NCBI GenBank assembly: GCA_965112735.1
Contig: OZ218956.1
Location: forward strand, 2,976,001-3,040,000
Direction: 5' to 3'
DNA from: Phaeosaccion multiseriatum
Taxonomy: Eukaryota > Ochrophyta, other classes
Length of the DNA: 64,000 nucleotides
Below the pieces are notes generated by a model. The model was not told where the DNA came from. It saw only the letters and a list, made by a program, of their open reading frames with translations, and made no database searches. This document shows positions 34,588 through 47,310 of the stretch, piece by piece (the first letter of the stretch is position 1; every line of letters starts with the position of its first letter). The translations under genes were made by a program, and so were the position numbers.

Positions 34588-34652
34588 TTACTGATTATGG
34601 CGCCAGCCGGGCCTGATTATTATGACCGGCGCCAGCCGGCCTGATTACTGCT
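34588..34652. repeat. Paired GCGCCAGCCGG cores with GATTACTGATTATG flanks
   Basis: Two copies of the GCGCCAGCCGG core (34600-34612 and 34625-34641) are embedded in CTGATTACTG/CCTGATTATT repeats. This looks like a third, smaller or decayed member of the same fold-back cluster. Confidence 0.6.
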
Positions 34653-35018
34653 TATGCCAACGCACTCTGTAACCTTGATACTGAGGGAGGGCGCCGAGAA
34701 GCACGAATCACGCCTGCAGCGGTGCACAGAATCACGAATCACGCCTCCGGCGGCCGCCAGAATCATCACGTTTCCCTGCTTACTATCAACGAGGGTATTT
34801 CCTTGGTATCATTTGCAAGTATCTATTTTTTTTAGTGTGGCATACTTTTAAGAACCACATGTAATTGTTGTTGGCCTCTGTAAGCAGACGCGTACTCTCG
34901 GTCGTATTCTCTCGAGTTGGACGCCTTTCTTAGCTACCCCCCTTTTCTAATAGAGGGTATCGTACAAGAGACAAAGCTTAAGCGAGAAGGGAAGTGGTGT
35001 CCTCGCAAGAGACAAAGT

Positions 35019-35425
35019 TCAAGCGAGATAGGAGGTGGTGGTGTCCTCGGCCGAGGAGAGAAAGTTACAACGCACGTCCCTTTCCTCTTCTATGTCCATC
35101 TCGTCTTGGGCCCTGTCAGCCCGCTCGGTGAGAAGCGCTGCCACCGTGGGATCTGCAAGGAATTTTGCCACTGGGAAGTGCGTGGGAAGGGGGAAGGATG
35201 GACAAAGATGGAGCAGATAAAAAGAGGGAAAAAGAAGTCAGTCGCTCCCCCCTGCTCCCTTTCAATCGCTCCCCCCTGCTCCCTTTCACTCTCCCTCCCT
35301 CCCTCCCATACTCACGAAAGTTCTGGTCAAGCATTCTTTCCACCTCGTCCACCGAACGGCTTAGAATGTTCCTGCGATCATTCTGTGAAGGTGGGGGGGG
35401 GGGGTTCAGAGGGGGAGGGGGAGAG

Positions 35426-35494
<69 letters not shown>

Positions 35495-38400
35495 GAACAG
35501 AGAGAGAGAGGGGGAGGGACAAAGATATTGTGAGGGAGAGAGAGTGTGTGTCAGACCTCGGCATGGAGGGGGAACTCATGGAGTGAGTCATCCATCGGGG
35601 CACATGGTGCGTAAGAATGTCGGGACCGCTCTTGTTGAGCGAGAGAATAACAGGCACCGCTCGAGAAGGAGGGGGTGTGAATCTAGTAAGAGAGCAAGGC
35701 AGCGCAGGGCAACGTAAGGCAGAGAAAGACAGACAAAGTATGCCCTCGCTGCATTTCCCAAGTGGCTGCTGCCAATGCTCGCCCCACGCACCTCACTGGC
35801 CGCTGCGTAGGCCGAAAATTCGAGCAACATCCTTGCCTTCTTGCGCATGCTGGAATTGACGTTGACCTCCAACTCTGCTCCGCGTCGAAGGAAGAGGTCG
35901 CACACATCCTGATACTTGGCAAAGCACGCCTTGCCCTCTGGGGTAGTTGGTGATACGGCGGCGTCCACCAGAGTCAGGGCGATGTACTCGTCAACAGCCC
36001 GTAAGAAGGCGTGTGACTCGAGACAAAACATACGCTGGAGGTATGACTGAAAGAGCTTGTCCATTTCGCTGTCTGTCATGATGTCTCGCACGCTTTTGAA
36101 AGGCCTGATGAGCTCGTTCAACCGCATCAGCTTGAGACCCGAGCACGACGCAGCGGGCTTTAGCTCGACTGTCTGTCTCTTTTTCGAGGGCTGCAATGTA
36201 ATGTAGTGTCGTGTGGTGTGGTGTGCAAGGGCATGGCAAGGAGGAGCGAACGAAGGAAGCAAGCGCAACGGAAAGGAGCGAGAGGGGGACAGGAAGGGAG
36301 AGAATCAAGGAGATCAGAAATGAGAGCGAGCACAATCAAAGCAAAGCAAAGGGGGGTCGCACAGGACAGTGTGTGTGTATTTGCGTCCGTGCGTGCGTGC
36401 GTGCGTGCGTGCGTCCGTGCGTGCGTGAGTACTCCGGCAAAGAGAGCAAGCCATTTCTCACGGGCACACTGTCGCACAGAGTGATTCATAGCTACGCGCT
36501 TTCACTTGCCTGAGCAGAATCCTCGCCTGCAGCACCGGGGCCTCCTCGTGAAGGAGCCCTGCCTACATGCACAAGCTGTCCCCTTCCCGCAGCATTGGCA
36601 GCTCTCCCAAATGGCCGAACAGCAACAGCAGCAGGTAACGGGCTGCATTGGCTCCTTTCTTGATCGATGCTAGCTGCCACCTTACCCATCCCGCGGCCGT
36701 GAAATACCGAGCCAGTCACAGCCTCTTTGATTTTGTAAAATGTCCCTGAGGACGACCCTTTTCGGTTTTGATGAGCACGCATGTATGTGGCCGTGGGCAA
36801 GCGGGGCCGCGTAAGAGGGAAGGAGCACAACGCGAAGGAGAGAAGTGAGGAGCGACAAACGAAGGAGGAGTGAGTGAGACGGTCGATACAGTCCATCACT
36901 AAGCAAGCAGTAAGGAGTCAAGCAGACCATTGTCGCTGAAGCGAGCCACCGCCTGTGGAAAGGATGGAGGGCCAGTGCGAGCAGGCCTTCCGGAGGAGCC
37001 CGTACGCTCCCTCTCTTCCTTTCTCACTCCCTCCCTCCCTCCCTCGCTCGCTGGCTCGCACGCTCTGTATGTGTGTGTGCGTGCGTACGAGCGTATGTGC
37101 ATGTGTGTGTGTGTGTGTGTGCGTGTGTGTGTGCGTGTGTGTGACCGTATCCCCCCTCATCTTTATCCCATCTTCTTCCTGTTGCTGCACCATATCCCCT
37201 CGTCTGTCGACCGTACCAGTGTCTTCCTTCGCTGAGTACGTTTCTTGTACCCATCCAACCCGAGCATAGTAGCGCGTATGCACAAAGGGCAAAAGGATGG
37301 CGGGAGGGACGAGGAGGAGATCCCACATGTGGCTGGTGATAATCAGGCTAGATGTGCTGTTGATGACGAGAGTGGTCATGTAGCAAAGATCGAACATGCC
37401 ATGTATGAGGGAGACGGCGACCAATTCTTGTCCAATGCGCAAGCTTTGGGAAAGGGGAGGGGTTGGGTTTGTGGGCGGACAGGCAGGGGCGGAGGGGAAC
37501 AGGGGGGGGGGGGGGTACGGGTGAAGGCCGCGCGGGAAGGAACACCACACTCGCGTGATAGAGAGAGACGCACAGAGAGAGAGAAAGAGAGGGGGAGAGA
37601 GCTAGGGAGGGGAGAGAGAGAGCGAGAGAGAGTGAGAGCGAGAGCGAGAGCGAGAGCGAAAAAGAGAGCACGAGAGAGAAAGAGATGGTTTGGGGTAGAT
37701 AGATGTGCACGCACCCGTCGTTGCAAGCTACTACGCGCTTCCCGAAGCACAAGGCAAACAGTCTGAGGATGGCCTTGAGTGGCAAGAAGAACTGCCAGGG
37801 TTGGTAAATGGAGCAGTAGATCTCGTTCGAAGGGTTCGACAGAATGTAGAAGCGAGTGACGAGGAGCGCGACCACCACCAACGGTAAATCCCTGCCCAAA
37901 AGGACCCTCCATCCCCAATCCGGATGTAGCTTGTGCTGGTGCTTCCTGCGATACTCCAGGGTGCCGGTCGCCACCATTAGCCTCTCTCCACGCAGCACTA
38001 GACACCGTCCTGAAAGACCGTACCACACGAGGGAAGGAGGGAGGGAGGGATGGAGACGAGGGAAGGAGGGAGGGAGGGATGGAGGCATGAGTTCGAGGGT
38101 ACATGCATGCGTGCGGGCGTGTGTGCGCTTCCTTTCCATTCTCTCTCCAGGTGGAAGGGACTTCGCTTCTCGTTTACTTACCTACGATTACTTCTTTGAG
38201 AACGCAGAACCACAGAATGAATTCACATGATATTCGCCACCCCTCTAGGTGACAGATTTCTCGCCAGGCAATGAGGATGGCAGTGAGGGCATGCTCAACT
38301 GTGACAAGCAGAAGGGAAAGGGGGGAGGGCGGGAGAAGGCAGCGCTTTGTGATGACCAGATCGAGTAGCGTAGTTTCATAGACTTCCTCATTTACTCTTG

Positions 38401-38764
38401 AGTAGGTGCAAGGCCCGGCCCTACACGGCTGATCCTCGCCCTGATCGAAGTCCCTGATTGAGGAGTTTTGTGAGTACTTACCAGAGATGAAGATGGTTAG
38501 GCCGGGCGACCGCTGCCGCACTGATGGGAGAAGGGAAAAGACGGAGCAGCAGCGGAGGAGGACTCGTTCTGATCAGTTCTGGTCGGCAAGCAGCACGTGC
38601 ACTCAAGAAACCAGCAAGTACTGTTATCTTCATGACTTGTTCCACCCCCTTTACTCACCCGTACGATGGTTGCGATGAACGAACAGCCAAACAATGTGGG
38701 GGAGGAGCAGAAGCGGAAAAACTATGCTCGACCCAATCACAAGGACAGTGGCAGCTGGGTTCAT
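35019..38764 (-). CDS. Multi-pass membrane protein with C-terminal RGS domain
   Basis: Resolved exons: 38764-38659, 38520-38482, 38298-38182, 38009-37715 and 37443-about 37257, then 36190-35792, 35382-35316 and 35152-35019. The start is ATG 38764. Six or seven hydrophobic segments are visible: VLVIGSSIVFPLLLLPHIVW, LTAILIAW, CEFILWFCVLKEVIV, LPLVVVALLVTRFYIL, FFLPLKAILRLFALCFG, ELVAVSLIHGMFDLCYMTTL and LLLVPPAILLPFV. The exon at 36190 carries an RGS domain (FKSVRDIMTDSEMDKLFQSY, CLESHAFLRAVDEYIAL, CDLFLRRGA). The last exons add the closing helices (SVDEVERMLDQNF). RGS domains accelerate GTP hydrolysis by G-alpha; a 7TM-RGS layout is known from AtRGS1 and from oomycete GPCR-RGS proteins. The linker between 37257 and 36190 is not resolved; an intron ending at a GC-AG or other unusual donor is possible. 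Confidence 0.82.
35425..35512. repeat. (GA)n microsatellite
   Basis: Long GA run in an RGS-gene intron; it makes spurious Arg/Glu and Leu/Ser frames. Confidence 0.95.
35943..35962 (+). repeat. Dispersed motif, antisense in the RGS exon
   Basis: GTAGTTGGTGATACGGCGGC on +, opposite to the gene; the protein reads DAAVSPTTPE inside the RGS domain. Confidence 0.85.
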
Positions 38765-39156
38765 CGGGGGAGGGGAGGAAGACCAAGGGAGAGTTGTTAC
38801 AAGAGCTAAGTTGTACCTACAAGTCCGCGAAAAAACGTTGCTGTCAAGGTGCAAAGCTTGGCTTTCCTTTCCGCCCCATCTCGGCAACACTGCGCTCGGT
38901 CGGTAGAGTTGGGCCTATCTACATGGGGAGGAGAGGTGGCAGTCCTACTCAAGCTCTCAGCACTGAAGTCTGGCCGGGTTTTCGTACTTGGGGGTTGGGG
39001 TTTTTTACGTTACATGCGTAGTAAAATAGTTTAAAGGGGAAGGAGGAGAAAGAGGATATGAAACGCCTTCCCTTGACTTATTGCGTTTCCTATATTTTTT
39101 TTCTCCTCCCCTGTGCACTTTTTTTTTAACAGCGAAGGGGAGACTTGATTTGGGGG
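38765..39156. promoter_or_regulatory. Upstream region of a divergent pair
   Basis: 392 bp between the RGS-gene start (-) and the short organelle-like gene (+). It contains a T-rich tract (39096-39129) just upstream of the + start. No defined site is recognised. Confidence 0.35.
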
Positions 39157-39561
39157 ATGACTCCCTTGGCCTTTGCCTCTCGGCAGGTGGTTGGAGGAGC
39201 AGCACGGAGGGCAGCTCCAAGGGCCTGTGGTTGTGAGCTGTGGCGGAGGTCCTTGTCTTCGTCCTCTTCGCCACCACCGCCAACCAAGTCCGCGGCGGAA
39301 GAACAGGAGGAGGAGAGGAGGAGGGAGAAGATTTTGTCGCGGTGGGGGGAGAGGGCGGTGGGCAAGCCGACCACCCCACCTGTAGCTGCGGCTAGGGTGA
39401 CCATTGCTCCAGCCAGCGGATCAGATGATGACGCCACCGCTGCTGCTGCTGCTACTGCCGCTGCGAAAGAGGTTGAGGAGGACACCCAGGACCACAACGA
39501 AATCTGGGGTGACTACATTTCGTACATGGAGCATCAGAGAAGCAAAGGGTGGAAAACTTGA
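39157..39561 (+). CDS. Short protein with mitochondrial-type N-terminus
   Basis: Intronless, 134 aa from ATG 39157. The first about 36 residues (MTPLAFASRQVVGGAARRAA, then CELWRRSLSSS) are rich in Arg, Ala and Ser without acidic residues, as in mitochondrial presequences. A helical charged stretch follows (SAAEEQEEERRREKILSRWG), then an Ala-rich linker and a conserved-looking end EIWGDYISYMEHQRSKGWKT. The protein is not recognised. The composition argues for a real gene, but without introns or a family match it is moderate. Confidence 0.52.
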   Translation: MTPLAFASRQVVGGAARRAAPRACGCELWRRSLSSSSSPPPPTKSAAEEQEEERRREKILSRWGERAVGKPTTPPVAAARVTIAPASGSDDDATAAAAATAAAKEVEEDTQDHNEIWGDYISYMEHQRSKGWKT

Positions 39562-40027
39562 GGCCGAGTGGAAGGAGAATGGAAGAAGGGAAGGGAAGAA
39601 GGGAAGCCCCGCACGGAGCCACTGGCGCGGAGAGAAGAGGTGCGCGTGACGTGTGAAGAAGCAAAAGCAAGCGGACTTGGTTGCCCAAGGGGCTGAGTTG
39701 ATTGATTGGGTGGTAGCACCGCTTTGTCTGCTTTGCCCCTCTCTTTCTGCTCGTGTGGTATAAATATGGATAGATGTAGATATAACCTGAGTTTGCCCTC
39801 CCAGAGCGGGGGGTCTATTGAAAGAAAGCGATTCAGAAGGGCTTTGCCCTGCTCCTCTGTGTACAAATCGTGTGTACCAATACACCAGTCTTGGCGTTGG
39901 CTTTGGCTTTGACTCATTGAGTAGATTTTGGCAACGATTAAGAGAAATAGACAAAACATTTAAAACTTCCTCCCCTTCTATACAGTACTTGTAGCCTTGT
40001 GGGGGGGGACGGGCTGTCGCATGTGTA

Positions 40028-40078
<51 letters not shown>

Positions 40079-40112
40079 TGTGTGCGTGCGTGTGTGTGTG
40101 TGTGTCTGCGTC

Positions 40113-40143
<31 letters not shown>

Positions 40144-41481
40144 GTGCGCGCGTGTGTGTCTGTGCTGTGTCTGTGGGTGTGTGTCTGTATGTGTCTGTGT
40201 GTGTTGTGTGTGTCCTTGTGTGTCTGTGTCTGCGCGTGTGTGTCCCTGCCCACGTTTTTTTTCCGTGCGATACTACTATTGCAGAACACACTTGTCAGAG
40301 AGAGTGGAAAGGAAGCGGCCCATCCTTCCCTCGACGGCGCAACACTCAAGGAGGGAGTAAGGAAAAGGAGGGGAGGTGGTCCTAGAGGAGGTAGAAGTCG
40401 TGTTGAGGGGGGGTTGATGACCGCACACATTACCATCGGACACTACGCAAGCCCACCATCATCTTGGTCTGGAAGCTGTGGGGTGCGTGAGTGCGTGCGT
40501 GCGTGCGTGCGTGCGTGAGGACCGAAGCGTACTCACATCAATTCCATTAGGCAAAAGCTTTCTTCGCTGATGATCAGTAAATGTACAAAAAAAAGCAAAA
40601 AGAAAAAAAAAAAAAAGCACCATTGTAGTGGTGGTGGTGGAAGGGTTGAGGAGGAGGAGGATGGGTCTCTGGCAAACGCTGTACTTTTAGAAGTTACATA
40701 GTCACTGTACGACGCTGGAAATCTATGTGTGGTGGATCTAATACTCCCCACAAGCCAAAAACTCCTCCTGCCACTCTATTCGCTAGCCTCCCCCCCCCAC
40801 CCGCCCCATTACCCTCTGCGGCTCTGCCTGCGCGCACAGTCGGTCACTCGTCCTTTCTATAAAAAAATTGGCTGCTCTAATCCCCCCTCCACGCAGTAGC
40901 TCAACGTAGAGAGGGGCACTTCCTCTAGTGTATACATGGAACCACCACCTTGCCTCTGAACGAAGGTGTGAAGCATTCGGCGTGCAATCGAATGTACGTT
41001 CAAAAAATGCGTGTGCCATTCGGGCGTGGGACCGCCCCCCCCCCCCTCCCTTCCCCCTTTCTCCTCCTCCCCCCTCGAACCAAAAAACAAAACAGACAAA
41101 CTCTTTTCTTCGCTTCCACCCCCATCCATACCTCTAACCTCCTACTTACCAGCCAACCCTTCCTTCCGAATTTCGCCTCCATGTATGACAACTGTTTTGC
41201 CATATATACTCTTTCTGTGGCACAGCTCCAAAAAAGCACCCCACGCATAGAATATCTTGCGCATGTCCTGTGCGTCGCTGTCAAAAAAAAGAAAGGGCCC
41301 TTGGCTGCTGGATTCGATCGCTGCCCACCCCCCCCCCTCCCCCCCCCCTTCTACTTCCATTCTCTTGGGGCGGCAGCTTCCTACCCTTCCACTCCCCCTT
41401 TTCTCACCGCCACTTCCACTCCCTGCTCACCGCCCAACCAATCGCAGCAACGTCCACCCCCTAACCCCTCCCCTCCTCTCC
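39562..41481. other. Long intergenic region with GT microsatellites
   Basis: About 1.9 kb between convergent genes. It contains GT/TG tracts at about 40022-40245, a GTGC run at 40489-40518, an A-rich stretch at 40586-40617, and C-rich runs at 41034-41052 and 41330-41350. No convincing gene. Confidence 0.5.
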
Positions 41482-41773
41482 TCAGTTGGGCGTACTCTGA
41501 CTCCGCATATCTCGCTCCCGATCCCTTCCGTCGGACCCAGCGCCTCCACCATGATAATGACCTCCTCCTCCTCCTCCACCACCACCCAACATGCCGCCCC
41601 CTCCCCCGGCAGGACTCATCACACCGCGACGCTGCTTGCTGCTGCTGGGGAAGGGCTCTGGCAAGCCCTTGTCTGGCCCGTCGGAGTGGAACAGCAGAGG
41701 GCGGTACTCCCCGTCCTTCTCCATGAGGGAGCTATTCTGGAAGCGATTCACCATGCTGGCCTTGCCCTGCGTG

Positions 41774-41815
<42 letters not shown>

Positions 41816-42073
41816 GTGTGCGTGTGTGTGTATGCGTGTGTGTATGTATGTGTATATGTGTGTGTATGTATGTGTGCGTGTGTGTGTGTATGTATGTGTA
41901 TGTGTGTGTATGGGTGCATTGAGTAAATCATGGTGAGTTAGTGCGTGCGTGCGTGACAAGCAAATGCCCTGAGAGGAATTCTAGTGGTGTGTAAGCATGC
42001 ACGGCAGAAGACTGTGATGTTGTATGACACAGTCAACAACCTTCAGGTATATTGAACGGCCACCCACGCCTTC

Positions 42074-42118
<45 letters not shown>

Positions 42119-43629
42119 TGTGTGTGTGTGTGTGTGGGTGTGTGTCCGTACCTGAATGCGGGCGTAGGAGATGGCGCACACCTTCTCGCTGTTAAAGTTG
42201 CTCCAGCGCTGTCCGTTGAGGCCTTGGAAGAAGGCAACAATGTGGTGATAGCTGATGAAGTTGATGAAGGCGTATCCCACGTTACACTTGTTCTTGAAGT
42301 CAATGGGCAGGTAGAAGAAGTCGTACTCCTGTGGAGGGGGAGGAGGAGGAAGAGGAGGAGGAGGAGGAGGATGGGAACGGCGGAAGAAAATCAATTTGGG
42401 GTTCAAGACGAAGGCCACAACTCCCAACCAACCCACCAACCCCCCCCCCCCCCCCTCCCACCACTCACCCCTTTATACTTTTGGTCGATCTCCGACAGCA
42501 GCATGGCCTGGGTGTACTTGTTGGGAATATTGCGAATCATGAGTGTTGTGCGCGTATCCCCTCCGCGATTCACCTTGTCCACATCCATGCCATACTCCCC
42601 AGCGGTCTCCGTGCCAACACTGCTACTACTCCCTGGCGTGTTGACAAAGCCAACCCCGGGCGACGGACCAACGCCGTGGCTGCCGCTGCTGCCCATGTCC
42701 ACACTCACCCCACGACTACGCATGTGAGGCATCGGAGCTCCACCACTTCGTTGCTGCTGCGGGTGCCCGTGACTGTGCTGGCTGTGGTGTGGATGCTGAT
42801 GTTGGCCGTGGTGTTGACCATGGTGCGGATGGTCCATCCTGATTTGAGAGTCGATCCAGCCTGCACTTGCGCCTTGGTAATCATCGTAGTCTCCTCCTCC
42901 ACGCCCTCCTACTCCCCCCCCTCGTCCACTTGCGGCATAGTCGTCATACCCTCCCCCTCCTCCTCCTCCTCCCCCTCCTCCTCCTCCTCCTCGTGAGCTT
43001 CCTCGCGAGCCCCCCCGTCCATGCATCTGCATCTGCTGCTGCATCTGCTGCTGCTCTTGCCGTGTGTAGAAACCGTCCCCCCCTGGGCCTCCTCGTCCTC
43101 CAAACTGGGGGTTGCCCCCAAAGCCGCCGCTGCTGCTGGGCCCAAAGCTGCTGCTGCTGGTCCCACCACTACCAAATCCGTTGGCCCCTGACCTCGTGGA
43201 GTAAGGCGCACTCACACTTCTCGAGGGCAAGCCGGCACTGTGACTAGCATGATCCATCTCGCGGTCGTGATATTGCCCAATGCCGTGAGCGCTGCTACTG
43301 CCATGACCGCTGCCGCCGCCGCCACTGGATCGTGGGTAGGGACCCTGGTGGTGCTGCATGTCGTGCTGCATTGCCAACTCCCTCAGCATCTCTTCCGTGG
43401 CGTACGCATGGCCACCACCACCACCACCACCACCACCACCACCACCACCACTACTACCACCACCACGGGATGATGGGCCTTTCCCTCCGTTCATTCGTCC
43501 GTTGTCGTCTTGTCGGGCGCTGCCCCCCGTGTAAGCGAGAGCAGCGTCGTGAGGCGTCACATCCACGAAGGTTCGGCCATTGACGGAGAACGATGCGCCG
43601 TGATGAGACCCGGCGAAGCGGTGCTGCTG

Positions 43630-43663
<34 letters not shown>

Positions 43664-45997
43664 GGCGGCGGCGGTGGAGGTGATCGCTGCAGGCGTTGTC
43701 TATCGAAGTCGTCATCCTCCAGCCCCTGTTGAGCGCGTCGCAGCTGGTGCTGCTGCTGATGCGGGTGCTGCTGCTGGTACATGAAGCCCGAGCGGGCAGC
43801 GGCGTCGTTGGGATGAGGATGGGATCGATGATACACGTCGTCAATCCTCCGACCACCGTGCGGCCCTACCACCATATCATTATTCGCGTCAATCAAGCCA
43901 TACTCTTCCTCCGCTCTCCCGCCACCACCGCCACCGACAGAGCCCTGCTGGTGCTGCTGCTGGAGGTGAGGGCGCGAGTGGCTTTCTCGATAGACCATCG
44001 CCGGAGCCCGAGGCCCATAGGACGCGAAGTATGGCTCCGCTGGCAGCACTGCTGATCCGTAGCCATTCGAATCTTGCCGCAGGCTGGGACTAGGCCCGTA
44101 GCCACTTGCATGCTGTTGTGGAAGAGGCGGAGAGTTGCTCAGGTCGTGGTCGTGGGGTCGTGCGGTGCCACCGACTCTCCCCAGACCGTTGCTCAAACTG
44201 TTGGTGCTGCTGTTGCTGCCGCTGCTGCCGCTGCTATTGCTGCCGCCGGTGGTGGCACCGCTCCTGTCCGCCTCCAGTGGCAACACCATGCTCCCCACAC
44301 AAGTCGCAGTCGAGGAGTGCGCTCGCCCCCGAGCTGGAGGGCCGCCCATAGGGAAGGTCGGAGTGGCGAGGGAGGGGTGTTGCTGCAACGCATTCCCCAG
44401 GTGCGCAGCCCTACACTCCTCTGCCTCCTTTGCCTGCAGCGCCTGGTGGTCTTGCTCCGACTTCCACTCAAGCAGCATGACCTGTGAGTGCGAGGGTGAG
44501 GAGTGTGAGGAGGAAAAAAGCAAGTGTCGGCCGTCATGTTAAAGGTTTGCTCTGTTTCTGAGCAACTCCCCCCCTCTTCTATACTTCTATCCACGTGTTA
44601 CTCGTCGCTCTGTTCTACACTGCACACACACACACACATATACATATCCACACACTCACTCACACATACACACACCCTCCTCTCCTCATTGAAGTCGACT
44701 TACGTGAAGATCTGCGCTGAGCTTCCTCTCCTTGACGGACAGATGCTGTGGCACCACTCTCGCCCCCTGCCATGGGATGCCCCCCTCCTTAATCCCCTTG
44801 ACCGCTGCCTTGGCGTGGTCCGCGTTGTTGTACTCCACCATGTGTGTATGCGTGTGTCTGCCGCCGTTGAGCAAGTGCTTCTGCTTCTGGATTCGCCGCA
44901 CACTATTTTTGTGCGTTTTGTTTCGTTTGGAAAGTCAGGGAAGGAGAACAGATGGGAGCGAGGTTCAGGAAGGAAGGGTGAGGATAAGGAGGAGGAGGAG
45001 GAGGAGGAGGAGGAGGAGGAGGAGGAGGAGCAAGAGGAGGAGGACCACATTAATATTCGGCAATGCCCTCGTTCATTGTGAACACAAAAGAGCCCCGCAA
45101 ACCACGCAAAGAAAGGCCAACAACACGCGCACACACCCTACTCACGATCCATGATGCCCGAAAAAGTCGATAAGATCATTGTCCGGAACGCCATCCGTTG
45201 CCATCTCCTCCGGCAGGTCGCACAGCATGAGTGTGTGTGGGCGGAAAACACTCAAACCGTACGCCAGGACAATGTATTCCACAGAGGGGGGCACACAGAG
45301 ATCGTCCTTCCACAGTTCTCCTCCTCCTCCTCCTCCTCCTCCTCCTGTTCGACCGTTGATGGTGAGGAGTGAAGTCTTGTCAGCAGCCTTCTTGAGCCTT
45401 GCGCTCGCCATGGTAATTTCGTTGGCAAGGTTCCTTTGGGCAGACACCGCGTGCCGGATATCGAAGTAGCCCACAAACATCACTCCATGCGAGTCCTGCG
45501 AGAGCACGGGTTGGTGGTACCGCATAAGAGAGTTAGACTGGAAGCGCCCTTGAGGTTCTCACTTCTATCCCCACCCTCCCCTCCCAAGCCTCAAGAGACA
45601 CACAATACACGCCACCCACCAAAACAAAAACAACGGGATACAATCCATTGCAACAACAACAACAACTCGCTCCCTTACAATGAACTCCGTGCTAAAGTAG
45701 TGGACAGCTCCGTGCTCGGCCACGAGGGGCTTGAGTTTTTCTCCGTCGTACCCCCTTATCCCGTTGATAAGCAACCCGCGGGCCTCGGTCGGGAGCAGGT
45801 ACGGCTTCATATCCATCATCACTTGCTGCGGATGGCCCGGGCGGCGCGGTGCTTTTGCTGTTGCGGGTGCTGATTCTTGTTGCAAAGGCGCCATTCCGAA
45901 GTCTCCGGGAGTTGGCCGGTTCCGCAGTGCCATTTGCTGCTGCTGCTGCTGGTGGTGGTGGTCTGTCACTCCCCTCCAATCGCCTCGACTGACTTTC

Positions 45998-46032
<35 letters not shown>

Positions 46033-47310
46033 AGGATACGCGAGAGTGGCAACCGCCGCTCCTCCTCCCCCTCCCATGCCGATACTGCTGTCAGCCGCTC
46101 CTCCTATACCGACCCCACCAGTGCTGGCGCTTCGAGCCCGCAGGCCGGGGGGGGCTGGCGGAGGCGGAGAGGCGAAGCTCAAGCTCGGCAGCGCCGCGGC
46201 CTTCGGGAAACTTGTACCGTCGTGTCCATACGCGACGCCGCCCGCACCCGGCCCTGCAACTGGGCCATCGTCGGCGTCTTCATCGAGACTCATGCCCACG
46301 CCCCCTCCTTCTTCGTCGTCGTCCCCGCCGCCGCTGCCACCCTCCTCGCCTCGCTCTGCTACTCTATTGCCAGCTGTGGTGGCCCAGGCCATTGTATCGC
46401 CGTGGATTTCGTCTGCCAAAAGGCTCCCACAGGTGTAGTGTAGCTGAACTAAGGACGGGGTCCGACCCGGAAGGTTGGCTTGCCCCCCTCCAGGAGCCAC
46501 ACTATTCCCTTGGCTTTGGCTCTGCTGCTGCTGCTGCTGCTGCTGCTGGTGGTGGTGGTGGTGGTGGGTCTGCTGGTGCTGCTGGTGCTGGTGCAGCTGT
46601 TCCAAACCCCGAGGCGATGGGCGGGTCTGGACGACGCCACCCTGTACGGGGGGGGCACCACCACCACCACCACCACCAACACCACTATCACCACCAACAT
46701 TCCCACCACCACTTTGCCTCTGCTGCTGCTGCTGCTCCTGCTCCACGGACTCTCGAGGTGAAGGTCGACTACATGGTGGAACATCGTGGTTACGGTGGTG
46801 CAGCAGCTCCTGCTCCACCAACTCTGTCAGGGGTGGCGGGGGCCGGCTCTGTACAACGTGTGACGGACCACCTTGCCTAATGGCACTCTGCAGCTGTCCC
46901 GCGGCCTCTGGGGAGTGACTGTTCTGCTGCTCTAGCTGTTGGTTCTCCCCACCCACACTGGAACTGCTAGAATTCTCCGTGCCGCAGCTGTCGCTGCTGC
47001 CACTGCTGCCACTGCTGCCACTCCCACTTCTACTGCAGCTTGGTCCGTCGCCCATCTCACCAGCTGCCCGGCATGCCGCGTCTGCATGGTCCTCACCATA
47101 GCCAACCGCCACTTTGGCCTCTCCCTTGAAGTTGTCTCCCAAGCTCAGCCCCTCCAACCCTCCCGTAGCCGCAGCCACAGAGGCATCGTCCTGCTGGGGC
47201 GGTGGGGGCTCACCACGGGCTTTGTTGGCCGCTGCAGGAAACCCGGGACCGAGCATCTGCAAGGTCTCCTGCCCTCGCTGCTGGTGCATCTCCCCAGCCT
47301 GTTGGACCAT
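41482..47310 (-). CDS. Mei2-like RNA-binding protein
   Basis: Six exons (47310-45679, 45495-45146, 44902-44704, 44481-42469, 42328-42152, 41766-41482) splice in frame to 1551 aa. The C-terminal Mei2-type RRM3 is unmistakable: [20 protein letters not shown], then [20 protein letters not shown] and [20 protein letters not shown]. Two RRMs precede it: RRM1 ([20 protein letters not shown], then [20 protein letters not shown]) and RRM2 ([49 protein letters not shown]). Mei2 is the meiosis switch of fission yeast, and plant AML proteins act in meiosis and development by binding RNA through RRM3. About 520 residues before RRM1 and about 580 between RRM2 and RRM3 are low complexity (Gln, Gly, Ser, His), suggesting condensate-forming regions. 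An in-frame TAG lies shortly upstream of the ATG. Confidence 0.95.
41775..41920. repeat. (GT)n microsatellite
   Basis: Fills the last intron of the Mei2-like gene; a (GA)n/(GT)n block at 42076-42136 lies beside the previous exon. Confidence 0.93.

Larger units (their letters stand above)
34080..35018. other. Intergenic region hosting the fold-back cluster
   Basis: Between the UTP6 start and the RGS gene stop, both on the minus strand. Besides the fold-back elements annotated separately, it contains the UTP6 promoter (34080-34220) and a direct repeat at 34970-35025 (CCTCGCAAGAGACAAAG and similar). No gene is seen. Confidence 0.5.

Noticed and set aside
34222-34652. CRISPR-like array or integron attC sites from repeated GC-rich palindromes
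   Set aside because: The repeats are not regularly spaced, there are no spacers of constant length, and the surroundings are clearly eukaryotic.
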